Source: Lotus japonicus (taxonomy: Eukaryota > Streptophyta > Magnoliopsida > Fabales > Fabaceae). From it: a stretch of DNA of 64,000 nt. Shown here piece after piece: positions 11,063-22,997 of this stretch. The notes under the pieces are model-generated. The model was not told the DNA's origin. It did no database searches and was given only the letters and a program-made list of their open reading frames with translations. The DNA lies in NCBI RefSeq assembly GCF_012489685.1, contig NC_080046.1, positions 3,970,501 through 4,034,500 on the forward strand, written 5' to 3'. A program made the position numbers and the translations under genes. Within the stretch, counting starts at the first letter, position 1. Each line of letters opens with the position of its first letter.

Positions 11063-11589
11063 GGCTAAAAAGCACTTTTGACCCCTAATGTTTTAAGTTT
11101 GTGCAAATTCTGCCCCTACTCTATTTTTGTTGATGTTTATACCCCTCATGTTTTCAAACAGTGCATCATCTACCAATCCATCAGTCAAACATTAAAAACT
11201 AACGGAATGAGCTGTGTGACCTTTTTTTTATATTTTTTTGGAACTGCCACGTGGAAATTACAAGTGAAATTGGAAAAAAGGGGCAAGGGAGATTCAAACT
11301 CAAGACCTGTAAGTAGGAAAACATGCATTTAACCAGTTCAATTACATGCATAATTCATATATTCATCAAGCAAATTTAATTTATATCATTTCCTTGATCA
11401 TCATCAATTTCATATACTCTTCTTCATCTCTCCAATCCACTCGGGAACCCCTCAAGAGAAAGTCTGACTGACGGAGGGGTAGACAGTGCACTGTTTGAAA
11501 ACATGAGGGGTAGAAACGTCGACAAAAATAGAATAAGGGCAGAATTTGCACAAACTTTAAACATCAGGGGAAAAAAATGCTTTTTAGCC
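11063..11589. mobile_element. Non-autonomous MULE (MITE-like), complete
   Basis: Terminal inverted repeats of about 100 bp begin GGCTAAAAAGCA and end TGCTTTTTAGCC, bordered by a perfect 9-bp target duplication TTTTCAATC (11054-11062, 11590-11598). Nine base pairs is the MULE hallmark. The ends are clearly related to the right end of the autonomous element at 1-3290, and an internal CCACGTGG block is shared too. It has no coding capacity, so it would depend on a transposase such as the one at 3-1984. Confidence 0.93.
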
Positions 11590-11862
11590 TTTTCAATCAT
11601 GAAATTAAGAACGAATAAACGTGGGAATCATGGCCAGATTCTATGGACACACACGAATAATCATTGGACCTATTTCATCATATAAACAAAAATTCAAATA
11701 TTATAAATTAGAACAGGATCAATCATAGGAGAAAAAAAACGCTGATTTTATGTACGCATTACAAACACATACCATGTCATAATAGGAAATTTGTTGACCT
11801 GTGCGTTTAATACTGATCAATCATAGGGAAATGATTCAATTTCACAAACCCTTTATTCAGAC
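11590..11862. other. Intergenic; no gene seen
   Basis: Flank of the MITE leading into a promoter-like region; no repeats or coding signal recognised. Confidence 0.5.
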
Positions 11863-11870
11863 TATATATA
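11863..11870 (+). promoter_or_regulatory. TATA box upstream of RPA1-like fragment
   Basis: TATATATA 83 bp before the ATG at 11953, a normal spacing for a plant promoter with a short 5' leader. Confidence 0.4.
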
Positions 11871-11952
11871 CACCCCTCATGTGACATTTCTCCTCCATCA
11901 TTCCCAGCATTTTCCATCATTCCTTGCATATTTCAACTTAACCTCCTTTTTA

Positions 11953-12081
11953 ATGGCTTCAAGGATCGACGATCTGGCAAAGGTGGATGCCTCCAAAGAA
12001 ACTTGGACAATTGTTGCCAAAGTCATAAGCGGACTATATATAATTGCTTCTTTTATTAATATATGTTATTATTTTCGATGA
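11953..12081 (+). pseudogene. 5' fragment of an RPA1/OB-fold-like gene
   Basis: The reading starting MASRIDDLAKVDASKETWTI resembles the N-terminus of plant replication protein A 70-kDa-like proteins, a single-stranded DNA binding family often carried by Helitrons. Similarity ends after VAKVI, before the OB-fold proper, and the frame closes at 12081. What remains is a promoter, leader and about 27 recognisable codons. It could be a captured 5' end. The match is short, so the family call is tentative. Confidence 0.4.
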
Positions 12082-13147
12082 GTAGTGATCTTTCATTCTA
12101 GATGTGTTTAAAATATTTCCCTATCATGAACTTGCAATTTTTTTTTGTGCAAGATATATTTGGATGTTGTGTAATTTTATATACAAACAAGGGATTAAGT
12201 TGGAATTTTTTAAAATAAAAGATTTGAAAAAGAAAAGATTTTTTAACAAATTTATTTGTTATGTATATGTATTTGCATTATTGACGTATGATTTTTTTAA
12301 TCAATGACTGAAGTTTTTTTTTTATATTTTTGAGAGACTAAACTCATAATTCTAACACTTATATATGACCCCAAAGTAGTGCTATACCTTTCTCCATTTA
12401 TAAAATAAATGAGGAGTCCATATTTATGTTTGTGGGAATTTAAAATAAAACTTGAGGCATAAGAAATAAAGAATAAAAAAATCAACTTTAATATGCCACC
12501 TAGAATTGCATACACAAAAAGAAGTCTTACGAATTTTTATTCTTTATTTATTGTCAAGAGTCATGTAGGAAGAAAAAGGGAGATGCATAAGGTAAGATTT
12601 AAAGCACCAAAAAAAAATAAGGGAAGATTTGAGCCTGGAAAATCTTAATATTTCCACCGCCAAACATGCCATATGTAGTCTTTGGTGGTCAGATAAACTA
12701 GGCATTGCTATCAATTCAATGACCAAAACTGAAAATGTAATATTAGATGATCTCCTGAGCTAATTTATGCGCATAATTCGTGGCATGATTCAAAAGATTA
12801 TAAATGAATGGAAGATATTGAGGTTCTAAACTTTGTCACCAAGACACAAATTAACTCATTGTATGTAAAAGGTATGGCTTTGGCCTACCCTTGAAGTTTT
12901 TCTCCCACGTGGCCACGCAACATTTAATGGAATTACTAATTAAATTCCAAAAAAACAGTTTTTTTCCTTATTTAACATTGATTCCATAAAATAAAATAAA
13001 ACATTGATTAGGATGATTTGAATTAAAAGTATTTTATTTAACACCAACCCTAGGCCAAAATAACGAAATGTAAATGCAATTATATCTGGCCCAAAATTTT
13101 GACACTTTCCGTTCATTTATACTTAATGGTTTCCTTGATTAAATCAA
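12082..13147. other. AT-rich stretch, no gene recognised
   Basis: No long open frame, no terminal repeats and no similarity to the rest of the window that I can see. Confidence 0.6.
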
Positions 13148-13431
13148 TTTTTTTGATAAGCAAAGCAATATATTGATGAGCACAAGGGGTGCTAACCCAT
13201 ATACAAAGAGGAAGAAGAGAAAGTTAAAAACAAGCTACATTGGAAACACTTGCAACACTTGCAACAAACCAAACAGCAATATACACCTCCAAACAGTACC
13301 ATACACAGCACCTAACATTTTAAAAACAGACCTCCAACCCCCCCAAAACGTGACAGTTGCAACACTTCCAACCTAGACCAGAACTTCCAACATAAACCAG
13401 CCAAGCCTAGACCAACCCAAACCCACAGCAG

Positions 13432-16400
13432 CTAGAGAGAATGCAAACATGCAGCTGGGCTGGTTTTCCATTCAAAAAGTGAGAAGCAAACCCCCTTCAT
13501 CCGATTGCGAACCCAATTCCAAGACCGATATTGGATAAGATCCAGCAAATATTCATAATCAAACACCGCTGTTCCAAACACTAATTCATTCCGCATAAGC
13601 CAAACAGACCACGTCAATGCAAGCCATACCGCATACTCACCTTGTCGTTGAGTTACATTTCTTCCATGATGAGGAAATTGCAGAAAATGCTCAGAGATAG
13701 GCCCAAGAATTGGAGCAAATGGACTGTTTAGCCAAGACTTGCAAGCCTCCCACAATTGAAGCACCTTTGAACAAGACAACATGAGATGGGCAGAGGTTTC
13801 CACCTCCTCATGACACAGAGCACAAGAGACATCAGCTTGAGCATCAAGAACACCTCGCCTTTGGAGCTGCTGCCGACAAGGGATGCGATTAAGCAACAGT
13901 TTCCAAGCGAAAGCCTTGACATTGGATGGGACCGGCGCCGCCCATAAGCGTTTCAATGCTGCATCTGGTTCGCCTTCGTCTTCAACCTGCATAAACAAAT
14001 AAGCACTGTTAACTGTATAAATTCCCTCACTGTTTGGTGTCCACCTCCATACATCTGATCTATTCTCAACTAATACAACTTCCCCAACCTCCTCACACAT
14101 TTTTTGTACCCACCCCTTCTCCCTCTCACTCAACCTACGCCTCCAGCTAAAATTCCACCTCCAGCCCGCACTCACCCACTCACCCATGTCAACAATCCTA
14201 GCATATTTTGCCGAGACAGATTATAGAGACGATGAAAGCGGGCATCAAGCTTCCCCTTCCCTGACCAATCTTCCAACCAGAAATGGGTGGAGTCCCCATT
14301 ACCCACCACCTTTTCCAGTCCAGCCTCAAACCAATTAAAACCATACTTGTCCACACGAGCAGCTTGTACATCCCTCCACCATGGTGATTCAGTTACCCTA
14401 CCTGGCTTGTCATATTTCTCCTTGATGACTTGGCACCATAGACTATTCGAGTCATATAGATATCTCCAGCACCACTTCCCCAACAAGGCTCTGTTAAATG
14501 GCAGCCAATTTTTCAGCCCAAGTCCACCAAAATCCTTCGGTTTGCACATTTGTTCCCAACTAACCCATGCAATCTTTCTCTCCTCCAGCGATCCACCCCA
14601 CAAAAAATTCCTCATAATCTTCCGACATTCCTTTTCTACTCCCACTGGTATTTTAAAATAGGACAAAAAGAACAGCGGGAGAGAAGAAAGCACGCTTTGA
14701 ATCAAGACAACCCTCCCACCGAATGATATATGCCTCCGCCTCCAAGAAGAAAGCTTGGCCCGCATCTTCTGCAGCAAGGGTTCCCATGTAGATGACGAAC
14801 GAGCTTTACACCCCACAGGTATGCCAAGGTAGGTAAAGGGTATAGGCATCACAGCACAGTGAAGAATAGCAGCCAACATATTAGTAACACCCCCTTCCAC
14901 AGCCACTGTTGCTAACTTGCTCTTGTGAAAGTTCACTTTCAGCCCTGACACCATCTCAAAACACCGCAGAAGGCATTTAACGACCTTTGCATTCTGAACA
15001 GATGCTTCCCCTAGAAAAATAGTATCATCTGCAAACTGGAGGATAGGCACTCTGAGAAGACCATCACCTACTCTGTATCCTTGAAATCTGCCAAGCCGGA
15101 CTGCTTGCTTGAGGAGTCCATTGAGGCCTTCAGCCACGATCAAGAACAAGAATGGAGCTAAGGGGTCACCTTGTCTAAGTCCTCTTTCCATTTTAAATTC
15201 GGTTGTTGGGCTTCCATTTATTAAAACAGACACTGAGGCAGAATCAAGACAGCTAGATATCCACTTTACCCACCTGTGACTGAACTTCATCCTTTCCATC
15301 ATATAGAAAAGAAAGCTCCACTCTACAGAGTCATAAGCTTTCTCATAATCAACTTTTAACACCATTGTAGGCTTCTTCGTTTGCTTCGCCTCATGGATTA
15401 TTTCATCAGCAATCACCACGCTATCAAGCATATTCCGACCTCCAATAAACGCAAACTGATTTTCATCAATAACTTTCCCTATTACCTGCTTGAGCCTGTT
15501 TGCAAGAAGCTTGGAGACCACTTTATAAATACACCCAATTAAAGAGATGGGTCTAAAGTCATTTAACTGCTGCGGGCTATCGATTTTCGGTACAAGTGCA
15601 ATAAAAGATGCATTGCAGCCCTTAGGCCACACCCCGCTTCGCCAAAAATCAGTCAACACTTGCTCAAAATCAGCTGCAAGTATGTGCCAAAACTTATGAA
15701 TGAATCTGAAATTATAGCCATCTAGGCCTGGACTTTTATCTCCAGCACATCCCCAAACTGCTTCCTTGATTTCAACCTTGTCAAAAGCCGCAGTAAGTAA
15801 GCAATTATCAGCAGACCCCAATGATTTAAACGGCACCCCATCCAACCTAGGCCTACTCTCATGGCGGCTTGAGAACTTATCCTCAAAGAAACGCTTCACT
15901 TTGGACTTTACCACTGCCGGGTCCTCCTCCCAGTGGCCGTCAACCAGTAACCCCACTATAGAATTTGTCTTCCGTCTCCAGTTTATGGTAGAGTGAAAAA
16001 ATTTAGAGTTCTGATCGCCTTCCTTAACCCACTTAGATCGCGATTTTTGACACAAAAGAGATTCATGCAGCTTCACAACAGCCCAGAAATCTGATAACAG
16101 ACTTGACCTATGAGTAACCTCAGCAGGAGACAAACCCAATTCCTCCTCCTTCACGTCCAATTCATTTATTTTCTGAACAACAGCATTCCGTTTGTCCCTT
16201 AGATCACCAAAAACCTCGCAGTTCCACTGTTTTAATTTGCCCCTCAAACCTTTCAATTTTTCCTTCAGAATGTGCCCAGCTGACCAGCCCTGGACAACCA
16301 ATTCTGGCCATACTTGTTCAACATGTCTTGGAAATCTTGTGTCTTCCAACCAGCAGTTCAGAACACGGAACGACTTTGGCCCCCAATTTTGAAAAATACG

Positions 16401-17096
16401 CCTCAAGAGTACTGGACAATGATCAGAAACAGTCCTATCTAGAACTAATTGAGAGCAGTTTGGCCAGATACCCAACCAAGAGTCAGATACTAGGAAGCGG
16501 TCTAGGCGACTTCTGGCTTGACCGTTAGGCCTTCGCCATGTGAATCTCCTACCATGCAGAGGTATATCAAACAATTCCATATCATGTATGAACTCATTAA
16601 AAAGTGCAATTTCCCGGGCATATGCGTTTGTACTAGTCACCCCAACTCTCTCCTCCACTGCTCGAACTGCATTAAAATCACCAAGAAGGCACCAACAAGA
16701 GATTGTACTATGTCGCTTCCAGGTAAGAAGTTCAACCCACAAATGCCGCTTCTCTTCAAGAGAACATGGTGAATATACATTTACCACAACACAATCTTGA
16801 TCCCCCCAAGTCCCCACCAAACCAATGAAACCTGTTCCAAATTCACAGTGCTGTAATTTAAAGGATTTTTCATTCCATATACACAGCAGCCCCCCTCCTC
16901 TGTTTGTTGCCGGAACAGCCTTCCATTCGCAAGCAAAATCGCCCCAGACCTGCGCGCAAATTCTTGAGTCAACCACTGATAACTTAGTTTCTTGGATGCA
17001 CACCATCTCAATCTGCTCTTTGACAATCACTTCCCTAAGTATCCTCCTCTTCCCACTACCCCCCAACCCCCTCACATTATAGGAAAGAATCTTCAT
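13432..17096 (-). pseudogene. LINE ORF2: endonuclease/reverse transcriptase, one frameshift
   Basis: Nicks target DNA and primes reverse transcription. From the ATG at 17096: apurinic-type endonuclease (NVRGLGG, IQETK, GDFNAVR, SDHCPV), then RT from about residue 440 with VPKIDSPQQLNDFRPISL, FIGGRNMLDSV, GLRQGDPLAPFLF and the catalytic FADDT. After residue 970 the frame stops. The reading continues in a neighbouring frame from 14187 to 13432 with a zf-RVT domain (FAWKLLLNRIPC, CALC...AHLMLSC). One base appears lost near 14185. The whole would be about 1220 residues, normal for plant L1 ORF2, with all catalytic motifs present, so inactivation is recent. Confidence 0.9.
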
Positions 17097-18258
17097 AAGA
17101 CACTGTTAGCTTCCCCTCTTTTTGCAATCGCACCATGTTGGGCATCAATGTCCCGTAGTTCAAGCTCCTCCACTCTCTTGATAAATTTGTTCTCATCCCC
17201 CTGGAAAGATACCCCAAGCTCCTTACCCAACTTCCAAATTTCCAGAGCTTCTGATTTTTCATCAGCTACCCAAACTGTCCTACTACATTTTCTGGAACAA
17301 ACATCAGAAACAGTGGCACTACTAGAAAGACAAGCTGTGCTAACCTGAGATATCCATGGTTGGGTCGCTTGGCAAAACATGGACCCACCCTTCGAAGCGG
17401 CAAGGAGGGCGAAAATTCCCCCAAGCCATGCGAGACTCTCAAGTCACGATAACGCTGTTCTGAAAACAAATCCCTAAACCCCAATTCAGGACCCGATTTC
17501 ACCCCCAACCCGGTTTGATCCTCAGCTGACCCGTTTCCACACTTGGGCTTAAGTGGTGGAAAATGGGCTTCAGTTATAGACTGAACCAACTTATGCTCAA
17601 TATTCTTTTTAGAAACTTCTGTTTCAGCTTCGTGGTCCCCACTGTTTTGAGAAAAAACTAATTTTTGAAATTCCTCATCAGTTTCTCCTAAAAAGCTGCC
17701 CCTTTCTAAGTTCACGTTATTATCTTCATTAACCACCCCTTCAATACTTTGACCACCGTTTAAGTGAATAACGACCTCCCCATTAATGCTCTTAATGAGT
17801 TGTTCCCTGTGCCTGGACCCAGATTCACAAGCCTTTGAATGTCTATCCGCCGCCGCCGCCGGCGGCTTAGGAAAAAGTGGCTCCTCCGCTTGTCCAGCAG
17901 GGTTCGTCATCTTCCTTACACCATTGTGAAGAGCCAAGTCATCCCACATGTCGTGATCCTCATCAGAGACTGAGAAGTTTGAATCATCAACCTCCAAATT
18001 CAAAGAGCCTTCCACTGACACCTCCTTGTCACACTTACTGCAGGAACACTCACAGGTTCCCAACCCCAGGCTCCCCATATCTTCAACGATGTTCACAGAA
18101 AACACCGCATCACGAACCTTTATCTTCCTACAAAGGGACAGCACCCCAGGTTCCTTGGTACGAATTTGGACCTTTGCAAACTCTAGATATGTAAAGGACT
18201 CAGTTTGGGGGTCTACAGCAATGAGTTCTCCCAATGGTAAAATTGATTCCAAAATCAT
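17093..18258 (-). pseudogene. LINE ORF1, C-terminal part, frameshifted
   Basis: ORF1 proteins bind the LINE RNA. The reading from 18258 (MILESILPLGELIAVDPQTE) matches the section after the DUF4283 domain in plant LINE ORF1, with a cysteine cluster (CECSCSKC). It then becomes acidic and low-complexity. Near 17380 a frameshift moves the reading into the frame that ends at 17093 (EALEIWKLGKELGVSF...). That last stop codon overlaps the ORF2 start as ATGA. The N-terminal DUF4283 part is absent because of 5' truncation. Confidence 0.75.
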
Positions 18259-18260
18259 TA

Positions 18261-18742
18261 CTTTATTTCAGTATTATTTCCCTAATTACATCTATTGATT
18301 TTCGGGAAAGTCAAAACTAATTAAACATTATTTTTGTGTGTAGAAAATCTTGGTGGAAAGTTGATTGTAGTCCATGATTTAAGAGCAACACCTATCTATA
18401 TATAGATACCTCCTTACCCATAGCACAACACCAACCTCTCCTCTTAGCTGATCGCATTTTTTTAAATGTCCTAAATTTTCCATCTTTCTCTTCTCTAGCC
18501 TAAAACTTTGAGAGTAAATGGCCATGCACATATACTCAATTTCAAGCATCACACCGGCCAAGGTGAACTGGTGTCTAAGACTGAAAATTATCCGTCGGTA
18601 AATTAATACTACTACACGAATAGTAAATATTCCATAATTAAATTTATCAATATGTCTTGGTAATGAAACGCCTTAATAAACTTTACCAATTTGTCTTGGT
18701 AATGAAATTTAAATTAACTATTATATTTGTGCTTTCATTCAG
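18261..18742. other. Junction between LINE and Helitron remnant; no gene
   Basis: Contains two copies of a TTGTCTTGGTAATGAAA-like sequence (near 18652 and 18693) and a polypyrimidine/AG acceptor at 18741-18742 that opens the helicase exon. No Helitron 5' end could be fixed. Confidence 0.5.
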
Positions 18743-19761
18743 ATCTGCATATAGATGATGAAGAATTAAAGAACCTATGTTTGATAGAGATTGAAAAAAT
18801 TCTTCAAGGAAATGGAATGTCACTGAAGGAATTTCCATGTTTGCCATATCCTAAATTTACTGAAGCACATAATTTTGAAAATAGATTCGTTGCAGATGAG
18901 TTGAATTACAATAAAGATGAAATGCTTAAGATTCATGAAGAATTGGTTTGTTGCCTTACTTCAGAGCAAAAGGGAGTTTATAAAAATGTTTTGAATGCTG
19001 TATTATCTGATAATGGGGGATTCTTTTTTCTATATGGTTTTGGAGGAACTGGGAAAACATATGTTTGGAAAACCTTATCTGCTGCTTTGCGTTCAAGGGG
19101 CCTGATTGTGTTAAATGTCGCATCCAACGGAATTGCATCGCTGTTGTTATCCGGAGGTAGAACTGCTCATTCCAGGTTCTCTATTCCTATTTCAATAAAT
19201 GAGATATCAACATGTAATCTCGGTCAAGGTTCCCCAAAAGCTGAATTATTGAAAAAAGCAAGCCTAATTTTTTGGGATGAGGCACCTATGTTGAACAAAC
19301 ATTGCTTTGAAGCTTTGGACAGATCTCTAAATGACATTATGAAGACTAGATCTACTTATGGTCATGACATTCCATTCGGAGGGAAAGTTGTGGTACTAGG
19401 AGGCGACCTTAGACAAATACGCTCAGTTATTTCCAAAGGAAGCCGTTCGGAGATTGTGGGTTCTGCTATCAATTCTTCATATCTATGGAAGCATTCCAAG
19501 GTAATGAAGTTGACTGTTAATATGAGATTGCAGAATGCTAACTCATCTTCTTCAGCAGCAGAAATTAAAGAGTTTTCTGATTGGTTGCTTCAAGTGGGAG
19601 ACGGAACAATTACAACCATTGATGAAGCCGAATCACTCATTGAGATTCATCCAGATCTTCTTATTGAATCGTGTAAGGATCCATTACTTGAAATAGTAAA
19701 TTTTTCATATCCGAAACTTTTGATGAATTTGGAAAAAAATTCATTCTTCCAAGAAAGAGAA
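18743..19761 (+). pseudogene. Helitron PIF1-like helicase, first part
   Basis: C-terminal helicase of the Rep/helicase protein that drives rolling-circle transposition. This exon follows a TTTCATTCAG acceptor. It shows Walker A GFGGTGKT (19036-19059), Walker B IFWDEAPM, FGGKVVVLGGDLRQI and TVNMRL, typical Pif1/Helitron motifs. The reading is cut at 19761 by the Sirevirus LTR and resumes at 30735 without frame loss. The Rep nuclease and upstream helicase exons are not in the window. Confidence 0.88.
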
Positions 19762-20968
19762 TGTAAGATCAAGTTTTGATCTAGTAGTACAACTCTATGT
19801 TTTGATGATTACAAGTTAACCTTTTGATATGAACAATTGTGGTACTCTAACGTGTTTCTCTGAGTGTGCTATTTACAGGCTCTGACCTCAACTCAATCTC
19901 ACACAAATCAGAAGCACTGTGTATAAAGAGCAACCCAAGCAACGCTTTCGCATTCACCATGTTCAGTATGAACAGTGGAAAACCTTCAGAAGTTCTGAAG
20001 TTATACAAACTCTGATGTGGACTCAGTCACTAGAAGTTCTGAAGATCCAGAAAGTCTGATAACCAAGAAACACTGAAGGCTCAGATATTCTGATGGTGTA
20101 GAAGACTCTGAAGATCTAAAAGCTGATTAGTGAAATTCTGTTGTCCAGAAGCAAGATACTCTGAAGACCATGTTCTTCCCTCTGAGTTCAGAATCAGAAG
20201 AAACAATGGTCAGAGGATCTGGGCTTTCCCTCTGACTCTGATCAACCGGCTTCACAAGTTCCAATATGAAGCATTCCCCTGATCAGAAGTCTCCTAGGTT
20301 TAAAGGTCAAGTCGCTATCCAAGTACAAAAGCAACTGTACCTTCCTGACGACCTACCTAACAGTCTCAGACACAGCAGAAGCTGGATTTTCCAGAACTGC
20401 CCTCCAACGGTAGCATTTCCCATGCAACGCTCAACCCTAATCCTTGGAGTATATAAAGAGGCTGAAGACTGAAAGAAACGGCAAGAAGAATTCACATACG
20501 CGCAAGACAAACTTAAATTCTTCTAAGCTTTCTTTCATCTGAAATTCATTGAGTTTACTATTAGCTTTTTAGAAGCAAATCTCTTGTAAACAATTCTTTG
20601 ATAAACAGTTTGTTTAGTTCCTTTAGGAGATCAAGGCTGATCGGATCCTAGAGAAGACTAAGAGAGTGAATCTTAGTGTGAGCTAAGTCAGTGTAATTGT
20701 TAGTCACTTGTAGGTTTCAAGTGCAGTTGTAACTCTTACCTGATTAGTGGATTGCCTTCATTCTAAGAAGGAAGAAATCACCTTAACGGGTGGACTGGAG
20801 TAGCTTGAGTGATTTATCAAGTGAACCAGGATAAAATCCTTGTGTGCTTTTCTATCTCTTATCTTTAGCACTTAAGTTCTCGAAAGATTTGTCAAAATCT
20901 TTAAGGTGGAAGTTTTATACTGAAAACGTTATTCAAACCCCCCCTTTCTACCGTTTTTCATACCTTCA
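19762..20968 (+). repeat. Sirevirus 5' LTR
   Basis: 1207 bp. The U3 part is loaded with TCTGA/TCAGA motifs. A TATA box GTATATAAAG is at 20449-20458, and the LTR ends CATACCTTCA just before the primer site. Confidence 0.95.
20450..20457 (+). promoter_or_regulatory. Sirevirus LTR TATA box
   Basis: TATATAAA in the 5' LTR; the same site is at about 30211-30218 in the 3' LTR. Confidence 0.7.
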
Positions 20969-20970
20969 AT

Positions 20971-20987
20971 TGGTATCAGAGCGCAAG
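20971..20987 (+). promoter_or_regulatory. Sirevirus primer binding site (tRNA-iMet)
   Basis: TGGTATCAGAGCGCAAG two bases after the LTR, complementary to initiator methionine tRNA. Confidence 0.9.
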
Positions 20988-21040
20988 TTCTGATTACCAC
21001 ACCTAACAGTGTTCAGTGATCCGGGCCGGTGTGAAAAACA

Positions 21041-22951
21041 ATGGCTGCCACCACCAGTGAAACTCAAAGAGATGGTTACAATGCAAAGCCTCCTATGTTC
21101 GACGGTCAAAGGTTCGAATATTGGAAAGATAGACTGGAAAGTTTCTTTCTGGGTTTCGATGCAGATCTCTGGGATATTATTGTGGATGGCTACGAGCGTC
21201 CAGTTGATGCAGATGGCAAGAAGATCCCAAGGTCAGAGATGACTGCAGATCAAAAGAAGCTGTACTCACAACATCACAAAGCAAGAGCAATTCTTCTAAG
21301 TGCTATTTCCTATGAAGAGTACCAGAAGATTACAGATCGTGAGTTTGCGAAAGGCATTTTCGAATCTCTGAAGATGTCTCATGAAGGAAACAAGAAAGTC
21401 AAAGAATCAAAGGCATTGTCTTTGATCCAAAAGTATGAATCCTTCATCATGGAGCCAAATGAGTCCATTGAAGAAATGTTCTCCAGATTTCAGTTGCTTG
21501 TAGCTGGCATACGACCTCTCAACAAGAGCTACACAACAAAAGATCATGTCACAAGGGTCATCAGGTGTCTTCCTGAAAGTTGGATGCCTTTAGTGACTTC
21601 AATAGAGCTCACGAGAGACGTTGAGAATATGAGTTTAGAAGAACTCATCAGCATTTTGAAATGCCATGAGCTGAAGCGCTCAGAGATGCAAGATCTGAGG
21701 AAAAAGTCCATAACCTTGAAATCTAAATCTGAAAAGGCTAAGGTTGAGAAGTCAAAAGCTCTTCAAGCTGAAGAAGAGGAATCTGAAGAAGCGTCAGAAG
21801 ATTCTGATGAAGATGAGCTGACTCTGATCTCCAAGAGACTCAATCGCATCTGGAAGCACAGGCAGAGCAAATACAAAGGCTCTGGAAAGGCAAAAGGAAA
21901 GTCTGAATCCTCAGGTCAGAAGAAGTCCTCACTTAAGGAAGTCACATGCTTTGAGTGCAAAGAATCAGGGCACTACAAAAGTGACTGTCCAAAATTGAAG
22001 AAGGACAAGAAGCCAAAGAAGCACTTCAAGACAAAGAAGAGTCTGATGGTGACATTTGATGAATCAGAGTCAGAGGATGTTGACTCTGATGGTGAAGTCC
22101 AAGGACTCATGGCTATTGTCAAAGACAAGGAAGCAGAGTCAAAGGGAGCTGTTGACTCTGACTCAGAATCAGAAGGAAATCCTAACTCAGACGATGAAAA
22201 TGAGGTATTCGCTTCTTTCTCTACCTCTGAACTGAAACATGCATTGTCTGATATTATGGATAAGTATAACTCCTTATTGTCTAAGCATAAGAAGCTGAAA
22301 AAGAACTTATCTGCTGTTTCCAAGACTCCTTCTGAACATGAGAAAATTATTTCGGATTTGAAAAATGATAATCATGCCTTGATCAATTCTAACTCTGTGC
22401 TTAAGAACCAGATTGCTAAGTTAGAAGAAATTGTTGCCTGTGATGCCTCTGATTGTAGAAATGAATCTAAGTATGAAAAGTCTTTTCAAAGATTCCTAGC
22501 TAAAAGCGTGGATAGAAGCTTAATGGCTTCAATGATCTATGGCGTAAGCAGAAATGGAATGCATGGCATTGGCTATTCTAAACCAATTAGAAATGAGCCC
22601 TCTGTGTCTAAAGCTAAATCCTTGTATGAATGCTTTGTTCCCTCTGGTACCATATTGCCTGATCCTGTACCTGCTAAAGTTGCTAAAAACCCTCTTAAAA
22701 AGGGATCTTTCTCTATGACTAAATATCATGCAAATATTCCTTTAAAATATCATGTTGAGACACCCAAGGTGATCAGAACCTCTGGGGTAACTAACAAGAG
22801 AGGACCCAGAAAGTGGGTACCTAAGGACAAGATTATCTATGTTGCAGATATCTTTGATAGCTCCACTGAAACACCAATCATGGTATCTGGACAGTGGATG
22901 CTCGCGTCACATGACGGGAGAAAGGCGTATGTTCCGAGAGCTGAAACTTAA
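21041..22951 (+). CDS. gag: Sirevirus Gag
   Basis: Structural protein that packages the element's RNA in cytoplasmic particles. 636 codons from the ATG about 70 bp after the primer site. The N-terminal copia-type gag domain (UBN2-like; [22 protein letters not shown]) covers about residues 20-220. A serine/glutamate-rich linker follows, then a CCHC zinc knuckle [14 protein letters not shown] near 303-316, an acidic stretch, and a probable coiled coil near 405-470. The last ~25 residues overlap the start of the protease reading in another frame. The gag part itself has no lesion, unlike the rest of the element. Confidence 0.9.
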   Translation: MAATTSETQRDGYNAKPPMFDGQRFEYWKDRLESFFLGFDADLWDIIVDGYERPVDADGKKIPRSEMTADQKKLYSQHHKARAILLSAISYEEYQKITDREFAKGIFESLKMSHEGNKKVKESKALSLIQKYESFIMEPNESIEEMFSRFQLLVAGIRPLNKSYTTKDHVTRVIRCLPESWMPLVTSIELTRDVENMSLEELISILKCHELKRSEMQDLRKKSITLKSKSEKAKVEKSKALQAEEEESEEASEDSDEDELTLISKRLNRIWKHRQSKYKGSGKAKGKSESSGQKKSSLKEVTCFECKESGHYKSDCPKLKKDKKPKKHFKTKKSLMVTFDESESEDVDSDGEVQGLMAIVKDKEAESKGAVDSDSESEGNPNSDDENEVFASFSTSELKHALSDIMDKYNSLLSKHKKLKKNLSAVSKTPSEHEKIISDLKNDNHALINSNSVLKNQIAKLEEIVACDASDCRNESKYEKSFQRFLAKSVDRSLMASMIYGVSRNGMHGIGYSKPIRNEPSVSKAKSLYECFVPSGTILPDPVPAKVAKNPLKKGSFSMTKYHANIPLKYHVETPKVIRTSGVTNKRGPRKWVPKDKIIYVADIFDSSTETPIMVSGQWMLASHDGRKAYVPRAET

Positions 22952-22997
22952 GCCTGGAGGCGAAGTTGGCTTTGGAGGAAATGAAAAGGTCAAAGCT
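22881..22997 (+). pseudogene. Sirevirus protease remnant
   Basis: In the frame one base ahead of gag, the reading [13 protein letters not shown] then [13 protein letters not shown] is the start of the copia aspartic protease, including the catalytic DSG. It ends at a stop about ten codons further on because a deletion has fused it to the linker that precedes RT. Whether the gag/protease frame change is programmed or a mutation cannot be told from one copy. Confidence 0.8.

Larger units (their letters stand above)
13148..18260 (-). mobile_element. L1-type LINE retrotransposon, 5'-truncated
   Basis: Minus-strand element of about 5.1 kb. Its 3' end is the T-run at 13148-13154 (poly(A) on the sense strand), preceded on that strand by GCTTATC, the same 3' tail seen in the tiny insertion at 51317. 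It carries the C-terminal part of ORF1 (18258-17093) and a near-complete ORF2 (17096-13432) with endonuclease, reverse transcriptase and zinc-binding region. The 5' end lies inside ORF1. I could not find a convincing target-site duplication, so the 18260 boundary is approximate. Confidence 0.88.
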
